From NCBI RefSeq assembly GCF_900177345.1, contig NZ_FWZT01000002.1, positions 248,001 through 312,000 of the forward strand: DNA of 64,000 nt. Reading direction: 5' to 3'. Under the pieces are notes generated by a model. It was not told the DNA's origin and did no database searches. It was given only the letters and a program-made list of their open reading frames with translations. The stretch comes from Pseudobacteriovorax antillogorgiicola. GTDB taxonomy: Bacteria > Bdellovibrionota_B > Oligoflexia > Oligoflexales > Oligoflexaceae. The position numbers and the translations under genes were made by a program. Positions 44,512 through 51,625 of the stretch are shown one piece after another. How positions within the stretch are numbered: position 1 is the first letter of the stretch; each line of letters starts with the position of its first letter.

Positions 44512-45939
44512 CTATATCTGTAAGTCGTATTTTTTACGTCTTGAGTCGAACGCCGACCGACTGATATCCAAAAGACTAATAGCATCAGCTATAGTATTCG
44601 TTTTTCGGACAACGTGCTCAAGAATACGCTTGTCACAGTTATTTAAGGCCTCTTCGTAACTTAAATCTCCGCTAGCGACACGTTGCCCAATCCTATCTAA
44701 ATCCGATCCACTATGAGTGACAATACCCGCAGGATCTCGCATCAATTTTAGGTCTGGAAGGTGCTTGCTACTAACAGGTTCGTTTGAAAACTCTGCTTCC
44801 ATGATCATGACCTTTAGTATCTGGAAAAGCATTCTTATATTTCCTTGCCAATAATACTCGCCACACTTCGCTGAAATATCCTCTAGCTGGCTCTCAGATA
44901 TCTCCTTTTTTCTTTTTGCAAAGAAAATAGCGATCAGATCTTTCAAATCCTCTCGTCTCTCTCTAAGTGGGGACAGTTCAATTTGGGCTCCCATCAGTCT
45001 TGAAGCAAGATCCAGTATAATAAGCCCCTTAGCGACAGCATCATCGAGACTAGAAGTAGTTGCTGCAACAAGCTGAAATCGAGAATGAAGTGTTTCGGTA
45101 GAGCCTACCCGCTGATAGTGGCCATCGTTTAGGACTCTTAGTAGATCCCGTTGACTCGTCTTTGGCAAATAGTGGATTTCATCGAGAAACAAAATACCTC
45201 CGTTGGCTTGTCCGACCAAACCAACGGTAGTATCGTTTGCACCGGTAAAAGCGCCCTTCTGGTGGCCAAATAGCTGAGACTGAGCGAGATCAGAACGGAA
45301 GTGAGAACAGTTGACAGCAACAAATGGGATATCCCCCTCTAACACAACCCTTTCTCTGTGTAGCAGCATCGCAACTTCTTCTTTCCCAGTTCCAGTTTCG
45401 CCACTAAGAACAAGAGGGATATCACGATTTTGAGAAAGGGCTTTGATTTTGTTCCGCGTAGAGTCTCGCAGTACGATTCCATCTGGATATTTTGCCCTTA
45501 AATCTTCCGGTATTTGATGGTTTCTCGTGAGACTACTGTTCGAGCCTTGAAGTGCTTTACGGCTTCGGGCTAGGCTAACCGCTATCTGTATCTCGTCCCA
45601 ATTTTTGACTGGCTTTTTAATGAACTGAAGTGCGCCATAAGCTATTGCTCTATCGAATATGGCAACATCGGGGTCTTTCGACATTGCAAGCGGCAGTACA
45701 TTAGGGAATAAGCACTTCACATCCTGGAGTAAATCCAAGCCTCTAGGCTTCAGTTCATCACTCTCAGTCAAGTGGATATCAGTCAGAAGAAAGGTATATC
45801 GCTTCTGTCGCAAACTTGCCATTGCGTCTTTGACAGTAAGAACGCCCTTTGCTTCATGTCCAGAAGCGACAATCTTTGAAAGAGTATCAGTTAGCTCGTA
45901 CTTATTGTCATCTACAACTAGAAAGTTACTTTTCTCCAA
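44512..45939 (-). CDS. Sigma-54-dependent response regulator (NtrC family)
   Basis: 475 residues. Receiver with phospho-acceptor Asp54 (LLTDIHL) and Lys in FIKKP; AAA domain with Walker A GETGTGKEE, the sigma-54 contact loop GAFTGA, and DEIHYLP in Walker B; C-terminal Fis-type helix-turn-helix (NTIADAISLLDISRSAFDSRR). It would activate a sigma-54 promoter when phosphorylated by the kinase encoded just upstream (14-base overlap). Last gene of the operon starting near 50314. Confidence 0.93.
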   Translation of the reverse strand: MEKSNFLVVDDNKYELTDTLSKIVASGHEAKGVLTVKDAMASLRQKRYTFLLTDIHLTESDELKPRGLDLLQDVKCLFPNVLPLAMSKDPDVAIFDRAIAYGALQFIKKPVKNWDEIQIAVSLARSRKALQGSNSSLTRNHQIPEDLRAKYPDGIVLRDSTRNKIKALSQNRDIPLVLSGETGTGKEEVAMLLHRERVVLEGDIPFVAVNCSHFRSDLAQSQLFGHQKGAFTGANDTTVGLVGQANGGILFLDEIHYLPKTSQRDLLRVLNDGHYQRVGSTETLHSRFQLVAATTSSLDDAVAKGLIILDLASRLMGAQIELSPLRERREDLKDLIAIFFAKRKKEISESQLEDISAKCGEYYWQGNIRMLFQILKVMIMEAEFSNEPVSSKHLPDLKLMRDPAGIVTHSGSDLDRIGQRVASGDLSYEEALNNCDKRILEHVVRKTNTIADAISLLDISRSAFDSRRKKYDLQI

Positions 45940-47599
45940 TTTTAATCCTCTCTAAGGCTGCCTTCTTACGTAGCTTCAGACCAAAAATGATATCTTTCAT
46001 ATCCCTTTTCAAATCCAAAGTCATCTGAATGGTTGTTCCAAATGTCTGGCATAGAAGATCTTCATCATCTGTAAGTAAGATTGAATGGGCTTCAGGGTCG
46101 AAGTCACCATAGAAACAATCCAATGGTGTCTTGGTAGATTCAAGCTCTCGCCGCAAGTCATCCTTGAATTTCGAGTTTGAGGTAAAAACACATATTTTCG
46201 GATCGTTTGCGAAGACGCATCGATCTTCCTGATTGTCACTCATTTTTGGGGCTTCCTCAACCAATGGGTATTCATTACAATCTTTCCTCGCAGAGTTGAT
46301 CAAGACTAGTTTAAAAACTGACATATCCTCGGATCGGTGATAACTGAGTATGCCTTCATGTTGGTCAGCTATTTTTTTGACATAGGTTAGACCTAGACCA
46401 GTTCCATTAGTTTTTTTTGAGGTGAATCCGATTTTTATGACGTCCTCGATACTTGCATTTCCTAGGCCTGGGCCATCGTCACTGACTACAATCTCTAGAT
46501 CTCTGTCGTTAGCGACTCCGATCACTACTGAAACCCTCTCCGTAGCTGCTTCGATAGCATTTCGAGCAAGGTTGATAATCGCTCGTTCGACTTTAAGCGG
46601 ATCGATGTCCAGAATATAGCTGGCTATTTCATGCTGCTTTTCAAAATTGAAATTAACGTTTTGGTCTTGCGCATAAGCAAAAATTTCTGATTCTAGGGAC
46701 TCAATATAGCTGTAGTCGGTTTCAATTCTCCGAATGATCTGGTGCTCATCCTTTTTGAAGCCTTCTATCATGAATTGAATTTTTCGCAGAGATCGTAGAA
46801 CTCGTTGATCAGGAGATACTTTTTTCAACGTCTGCTCAATAATAGAAATCGGACTACTCAAATCGTGGGCAAGCATTCTTACGGTTTGAGATATCGCTTC
46901 TTTCTTGGCTAGCTCTTTTGCAAGTTCGTTTTTACTTTCAATCTCTAAAAGAAGATCCGAAATTTTTCTGCGGAGCCAAATGATCTCATCGAACTTGGAG
47001 ACATACTCTAAGTTCAGGTTTTTGTATTGAAGAATGTTTGATAGGCCTTTAACATCGTCACTAAGATCATCCGTAATCGATTTGATTCTGCCAAGTCCAA
47101 ATACAAAAATAGCAAAGTTCGCAAACACGATTATCAAGCAAGGGAAAAACCACTTCACTAAATCAATTCGATTTCTAAGCTGGAGATAGCCAACAATCTT
47201 TTCATTGTAAACAAGGATCTTGTTGCTAACTAATATAATGCCGTTTCTTGAGAGTCTCAAACTGTAGTTCGATTGTAAGAAATCTTGAGCTTCTCCTGAG
47301 CTAAATATGATTGCCTTGTTGCTGCTGAAAAGCGAAATATTCGTGGTGAAGTCATTCTGAAAAGACGATAGGAGATTTCTGATTTGAAATAGATCTCCTG
47401 TGGCAACCATCAACGCCAGAGATTTTTCACTACTTGAGGACAGAAACGAAGAGCGATCTATGACGTCTTTTAGTGAAAGAAAGCCATAGATAAGGGTGAA
47501 TGTGGTCAGTTGAAATATAAGAGACCACTTGCCAATCCTTAGAAAGTAGTCCCGCAAGACTCTTGTTATACCATTATTTATGGGACTTTTAACTATCAC
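45926..47599 (-). CDS. Membrane sensor histidine kinase with C-terminal extension
   Basis: 557 residues. Two membrane helices (~24-44 and ~151-170) flank a ~105-residue periplasmic sensor; HAMP-like linker; His245 in MLAHDLSSP; N-box NLARNAIEAA; G-boxes SDDGPGLG and GTGLGL. The final ~100 residues are an unusual tail with Asp-rich YGDFDPEAHSILLTDDEDL that may be a degenerate receiver. Start GTG overlaps the stop of the HExxH gene (GTGA), so translation is coupled. Likely partner of the regulator downstream and of the binding protein upstream. Confidence 0.9.
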   Translation of the reverse strand: MIVKSPINNGITRVLRDYFLRIGKWSLIFQLTTFTLIYGFLSLKDVIDRSSFLSSSSEKSLALMVATGDLFQIRNLLSSFQNDFTTNISLFSSNKAIIFSSGEAQDFLQSNYSLRLSRNGIILVSNKILVYNEKIVGYLQLRNRIDLVKWFFPCLIIVFANFAIFVFGLGRIKSITDDLSDDVKGLSNILQYKNLNLEYVSKFDEIIWLRRKISDLLLEIESKNELAKELAKKEAISQTVRMLAHDLSSPISIIEQTLKKVSPDQRVLRSLRKIQFMIEGFKKDEHQIIRRIETDYSYIESLESEIFAYAQDQNVNFNFEKQHEIASYILDIDPLKVERAIINLARNAIEAATERVSVVIGVANDRDLEIVVSDDGPGLGNASIEDVIKIGFTSKKTNGTGLGLTYVKKIADQHEGILSYHRSEDMSVFKLVLINSARKDCNEYPLVEEAPKMSDNQEDRCVFANDPKICVFTSNSKFKDDLRRELESTKTPLDCFYGDFDPEAHSILLTDDEDLLCQTFGTTIQMTLDLKRDMKDIIFGLKLRKKAALERIKIGEK

Positions 47600-48477
47600 G
47601 CCACCAAGACCATTTCTCTAAGTATTTCATCACAAAATTTGGTCCTCGACGTTCTCAACAAGCCTTCAATGTTTATTTTAAGTTTATTTCGATACTCATT
47701 CTGCAGAGTCTCTAGGAAGGCTCTGCGCGCACCTACTTCACCTCTAGCAAGGGAAAATGCAGCTATGCTCATGTACATTAAGGCTACAGCCGAATGCATG
47801 GCTGCGACCACGGGTCGTTGAACTTCCCTGATTCCTGAATAAGCTGTCTGACTAGGATCGGTAAAAAGGGCATGACCAGTGTTATATATCATGAGCAGGT
47901 TATGTGCTAATTCGTGAGCCAAACTTATATTTAGCAGTAAATCTGGATAAGGGTTATCATACTCCACACTTGTAAAAATCGTTCCAATGAAGTTATGATC
48001 TGTGAAGGAATTGCCGCACTCTACTCCTTGGTGAGAGCAGATGGGTACAATATTTACAATCAAGTTCTCAAATAGAATCTTCATCCATTCTGGCCAAAAA
48101 TCAATCTGACTGATGCCTTTTTCAAAGATTGAAATCGATTGTTTTCCATTCGACTCAATTTGTTCATTGATTTTGATATTGTAGGAGAAGGGGAGCACAG
48201 TTTTTCCGAAATCTGTTACAAAAAATTTGGAGTAGCTATTCAAAAACCTTCTGTCGGTTGAAAAACGTTCTTGGCATGACTCAAGCGGTTTCATGTTTCC
48301 TTTAAGAACCTCTAAGGCCAATATTGGAGAGGCCATCCAAGGTTGGTAGCCATCTTCCAAAAACTCATACTTCCCGAGTCGGCTCAAGCAGCTTTTCCGT
48401 AACTGTTGGCTACACTGAACTCCATGAACGGCGCCTTGGTTTCCGACTAGCCATCTAAATCTTTCGTTTCGACTCAT
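47596..48477 (-). CDS. aKG-HExxH-type peptide beta-hydroxylase-like protein
   Basis: 293 residues, no signal peptide or membrane helix, so cytoplasmic. Residues 165-240 match the HExxH domain (TIGR04267-like) of alpha-ketoglutarate/Fe(II) peptide beta-hydroxylases: a strand FIGTIFTSVEYD, then LAHELAHN with His188-Glu189 and His192, then REVQRPVVAAMHSAV, where Arg221 would bind ketoglutarate and His228 is the conserved partner. HELAH alone could also indicate a metalloprotease, but the RPxxxxxH continuation and its spacing fit the hydroxylase family better. No radical SAM enzyme is adjacent. ATG 48477 with GAGGT is chosen; the frame extends 39 codons upstream into the binding-protein gene. Confidence 0.62.
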   Translation of the reverse strand: MSRNERFRWLVGNQGAVHGVQCSQQLRKSCLSRLGKYEFLEDGYQPWMASPILALEVLKGNMKPLESCQERFSTDRRFLNSYSKFFVTDFGKTVLPFSYNIKINEQIESNGKQSISIFEKGISQIDFWPEWMKILFENLIVNIVPICSHQGVECGNSFTDHNFIGTIFTSVEYDNPYPDLLLNISLAHELAHNLLMIYNTGHALFTDPSQTAYSGIREVQRPVVAAMHSAVALMYMSIAAFSLARGEVGARRAFLETLQNEYRNKLKINIEGLLRTSRTKFCDEILREMVLVA

Positions 48478-49972
48478 GTATCTTGACCTCGGAGATGTTG
48501 AAGTTCCAAGCTGGCTCGTTCTTGCTACCAATAGCCTCGATGTGGTTTTTTTTGTAGTAAATGAATTTCCTTTGATAGAGTGGTAGCACCACATAGTTCT
48601 CTCTCAGAATCTCTGACAAACGATGAATAAGCTGCACCTTCTTCTCAAGGTCTTCAACTGCCTCTGCCTCAGCAAAAACCTTCTCATATTGCTCATTGGT
48701 TGGCATCGTGACGTGGGAATTACCGGGAAGATAGTGAGCAAATGTAGTAAGAGGGTAACTTTCTACATATTTGCCATATAAAACCAAGGGGTATTTTTCT
48801 GAGAGATTGTTGGTGTTCATATCTTCAGTTAACTCAATTTTTACCTTCAAACCAGCTTCCACAAGGCTATCGCGTATAAATCTGTAGTACTTCCCAGGGT
48901 CTGACCCAGGAGCGCCATGACAAAGTAGGATATGCTCTCGTTCCCTTACAGCTTTGGGAAGGTTGGCAACAATTTCCTTGGCTCGATTGAGGTTGTATTG
49001 ATTGGACTTCTCTTTGTAACCATAACTGAAATTTGGAATGACTTGATCGATTGGTGTGCGAGATCCCGATGCTGTTAGAGTACTATATTTATCAATTGCG
49101 TAGGTGACAGCTTTTCTGAAATTAATATCCGCCGCAACGCCAGCCCGATGATTAAACTCAAGAAATTGAATTGCGAAAGGCAGTTTGCTTTGAATGCGTC
49201 GGTATTTGCCGGGGTTTTTTGTTAGGAAGTCATACATCTTAGAAATCCCACCGCCAAATGCGACATCAACATCGTTTTCAAACCCATATTTTTCGCTGAA
49301 TAGGATTACTTTTGATGGGCCATCCCCGTAAACTTTCTTTAGGTGAACCGTACTCGAATTAGGGTCTGACCAGGAAACTCGATAGGGTCCGCTGCCTATT
49401 GGGATTGATTTGAACGTATAGTGATCACTCTTAAATTCGCTAATGGGACCCAGAGCTGGGAGCCGCGAGCCAAGGGAATACAAGAATCTAGAGTGACCAC
49501 TTGCGAGGTAGACCTCTAATGATTTGTTATTAGTGACTCGAATACCATCTACCATTCCTGTTTTAAAGGACATTCCAGGCTTTAGCTTAGAAACCCCTTT
49601 TATGAAACCTAGGGGAACCCTATCTAAAGCAGTATCTGCAGTGGAGATAAATGGTTTCACGAGCACATACTCAAAGTCATACGCTGAGATGGATTCGCCA
49701 TTGGAATATTTTCTAGATGTATCGATCTCAAAGGTATACTTTTTCTTCTCATAGTCCCACTCCCATGACTTGATATAGCCAGGCCTTATGTGAAGTGAGG
49801 TATCGAAGTAAAGGGCCTGACCGTGAACGGCAGTATTAAACGTTGACCTTGCATAGCCGTCGTTAAAATTAAGCCAAGGCTTGATCCGGCTGTCGGAAAT
49901 TTGGAGCTTCAACTCACTCTTAGCGTACAATGAGATTGAACTGAACAAAAATACTAGTGTCAGGTATTTCAT
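48455..49972 (-). CDS. Orphan oligopeptide-binding protein (SBP family 5)
   Basis: 505 residues with signal peptide MKYLTLVFLFSSISLYA. Family 5 features: YEKKKYTFEID near the start with a following 'NGESISAYDFEYVLV' region, GSGPYRV in the middle, and FNHRAGVAADINFRKAVTYAIDK. These proteins bind peptides or small ligands in the periplasm. No permease or ATPase gene is adjacent, so a sensory role with the neighbouring kinase is inferred. 15 bases after the small-peptide gene; overlaps the hydroxylase by 23 bases. Confidence 0.85.
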   Translation of the reverse strand: MKYLTLVFLFSSISLYAKSELKLQISDSRIKPWLNFNDGYARSTFNTAVHGQALYFDTSLHIRPGYIKSWEWDYEKKKYTFEIDTSRKYSNGESISAYDFEYVLVKPFISTADTALDRVPLGFIKGVSKLKPGMSFKTGMVDGIRVTNNKSLEVYLASGHSRFLYSLGSRLPALGPISEFKSDHYTFKSIPIGSGPYRVSWSDPNSSTVHLKKVYGDGPSKVILFSEKYGFENDVDVAFGGGISKMYDFLTKNPGKYRRIQSKLPFAIQFLEFNHRAGVAADINFRKAVTYAIDKYSTLTASGSRTPIDQVIPNFSYGYKEKSNQYNLNRAKEIVANLPKAVREREHILLCHGAPGSDPGKYYRFIRDSLVEAGLKVKIELTEDMNTNNLSEKYPLVLYGKYVESYPLTTFAHYLPGNSHVTMPTNEQYEKVFAEAEAVEDLEKKVQLIHRLSEILRENYVVLPLYQRKFIYYKKNHIEAIGSKNEPAWNFNISEVKIHESKRKI

Positions 49973-49987
49973 GGTCTTTGCCTTCAG

Positions 49988-50314
49988 TTATTTCTCAATA
50001 CCAATATTGTTATCCCTAACAGCTGAATGCATACCAGACAAGTCAGGTGGCAAGCAAAAATTCGTGGTGTTCTCTTCTATGCTGTCAAGAATGAATTCTA
50101 ATCCAGCAATTTCATAGTTTTCCCACAAAAAGGCATCGAAATCAAAGTCCTCTTGACCTTCACAAAGGTAGCAAATCATATCCTGCGCCAAGTTAGAAAG
50201 ATGCTCTTTCATGGTGGATTCATTTGTCTCGAAGTCTACCTCCGTATGACTTTGGCCGTGTGCTACAGAGTTCAAGCCAAGGGCTACTAGGAACGCTTTT
50301 GACATATCCTTCAT
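49988..50314 (-). CDS. Small exported Cys-containing protein, candidate modified peptide
   Basis: 108 residues. A short signal peptide (MKDMSKAFLVALGLNSVAHG, cut near AHG-Q) precedes an acidic body with CYLC and a later Cys (NFCLPPDLSG), and ends in GMHSAVRDNNIGIEK with Asp, Asn and His residues. GAAGGAG is 6 bases before ATG. No homologue recognised. As first gene of the operon containing the binding protein, hydroxylase and two-component pair, it may be the substrate, the signal, or an accessory periplasmic factor. A secreted peptide modified in the cytoplasm before export would fit, but this is hypothesis. Confidence 0.6.
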   Translation of the reverse strand: MKDMSKAFLVALGLNSVAHGQSHTEVDFETNESTMKEHLSNLAQDMICYLCEGQEDFDFDAFLWENYEIAGLEFILDSIEENTTNFCLPPDLSGMHSAVRDNNIGIEK

Positions 50315-50424
50315 ACTAAACTCCTTCTAAATATCGAGGTCAAATTCTTGAAAAACATCACTAGGGCATTGAGTTTTTTTGCAATGTTTCGGTTGCTAAA
50401 AATCACATTAGCTAAATATCCACT

Positions 50425-50463
50425 AACAATAAACGGGCCAAACTATAGGAATCCGTATCCTAT
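50425..50463 (-). promoter_or_regulatory. Candidate sigma-54 promoter and adjoining dyad
   Basis: On the minus strand TGGCCC-N5-TTGTT (50425-50440) has the spacing of a -24/-12 promoter; the -24 box matches 5 of 6, the -12 box lacks the usual GC. A 6-bp dyad, ATAGGA-N7-TCCTAT (50445-50463), adjoins it. It lies about 110 bases before the small-peptide gene, whose operon encodes a sigma-54 activator. Confidence 0.4.
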
Positions 50464-50521
50464 TATAAAGACGGAGGTTGTTTACTTATGTTGCAATTAC
50501 TAGTGATGACATTCACTTTTT

Positions 50522-50653
50522 TTAGGGAGTCGACTCCTCAAACAAAGTGAAGGTGCCAGAAAAACACTGGTGGGCTTTGCCATAGCAGCCGAAAGATCAG
50601 AAGTTGAAAAAAAACTTAGAAGGAATTCAATAGACATTATAGCTACGGGCTAA
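50522..50653 (+). pseudogene. Relic resembling the CoaB end of a CoaBC (Dfp) gene
   Basis: 43 codons with no start read LKQSEGARKTLVGFAIAAER, then SEVEKKLRRNSIDIIATG and stop. This resembles the 'LVGFAAET...KL..K..D.IVAN' core of CoaB, phosphopantothenoylcysteine synthetase. A stop lies just upstream and no conserved part follows, so it looks like a decayed remnant, not a gene. The match is by eye and short. Confidence 0.35.
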
Positions 50654-50724
50654 CTCATCAGAGAGGACTCGTAACGACGCGCATTGATCTTGATAGGTCG
50701 TCGGCGTTAGCAACTCAGCATTTG

Positions 50725-51564
50725 TCACGTGCTGTGATGGAAGGTATTCAGTGCGATTGCTATCTCATCAAGGCGCTCCGTAAACTGCTGGCGTTGCTCA
50801 GAGTCCAGAGATTCATATAGGTCCCACCAATAGTCTACAAACCAAGTGCTCCAATCGCGGCCCTCTACCTTTGCTATCTCAGACCTTAAGTTTGGCTGAT
50901 AGGCCCACTGATCAAAGAAAGCTTTCAGTTCAGTTTCACTCTTAGTGCGAACTTGTGTGACCAAGACCACCCGCTTTTTGCGGCGAGCTGCCAACAAATT
51001 CTGAACTTCTTCTTGGCTATTGATGCTATGAGACTCCACAACCTTGATCTGTGGTTCTTTCAAGTCACCGAACCAGTAGCTAAGTTTATCAAGCTGATCT
51101 TCACGATACTGCTTCAGTTCTTTCCCAAAGTTTTCAGCCTCGGCAAGCTCTTCCCAGGGTTCGTCCCTTTCTTTTAGCTTTTCTTCCCAGTGATCTAACT
51201 GCTTGTTACTTAAGCTTTTAAAGAAGCGGCTGATGATCGGACTATTCTCGATCAAAAAGTCCCGACGCATGGCTTGGAATTCTCGTAGTGCGAGTCGTAA
51301 ATCATTTTTCTCAAGTTTTTTGGACTGGCTTTTCTGCGATACAGTTTTGAGAATAGCTGCAACTTTTAAGCTGATAGATTGTTTAAGCTGGCGATGATTG
51401 CGTTCAATGTGAGGCTCTAAAAAATCTTTTTGCTCTGACGCGAGATCGAATAAAGAGTCGATTTCACGGAGGGCCAACCAATCTAGGTTGTTCAAGACCA
51501 TCTGTTTCATTGAACAGGAGCCTAAACTGATGGCAGCGACGACGGCTATGAGTATGGCTTTCAT
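50725..51564 (-). CDS. DUF6279 lipoprotein
   Basis: 279 residues. Lipobox ISLGSC gives lipidated Cys17. A nearly all-helical mature part (LDWLALREIDSLFDLASEQK, FLEPHIERNHRQLKQ) follows, as in DUF6279 lipoproteins, whose role is unknown. Ribosome site AAGGAA. It is the first gene downstream of the AAH terminator. Confidence 0.8.
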   Translation of the reverse strand: MKAILIAVVAAISLGSCSMKQMVLNNLDWLALREIDSLFDLASEQKDFLEPHIERNHRQLKQSISLKVAAILKTVSQKSQSKKLEKNDLRLALREFQAMRRDFLIENSPIISRFFKSLSNKQLDHWEEKLKERDEPWEELAEAENFGKELKQYREDQLDKLSYWFGDLKEPQIKVVESHSINSQEEVQNLLAARRKKRVVLVTQVRTKSETELKAFFDQWAYQPNLRSEIAKVEGRDWSTWFVDYWWDLYESLDSEQRQQFTERLDEIAIALNTFHHST

Positions 51565-51585
51565 ACAATTTCCTTATCTAGACAC

Positions 51586-51612
51586 AAAAAAGGGAAGGCT
51601 TAAAGCCTTCCC
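51586..51612 (-). terminator. Rho-independent terminator of the aromatic hydroxylase gene
   Basis: 9-bp stem GGGAAGGCT/AGCCTTCCC with a 3-base loop, then a run of Ts on the minus strand. Confidence 0.9.
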
Positions 51613-51625
51613 CATATTGTACTAT

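Noticed and set aside
48455-49972. ABC importer
   Set aside because: Only the binding protein is present; no permease or ATPase gene lies within the operon or beside it.
50543-50558. TGGCAC-N5-CTTTG as sigma-54 promoter
   Set aside because: The -24 box is good but the -12 box lacks the required GC, and it lies in the relic further from the operon than the 50425 candidate.
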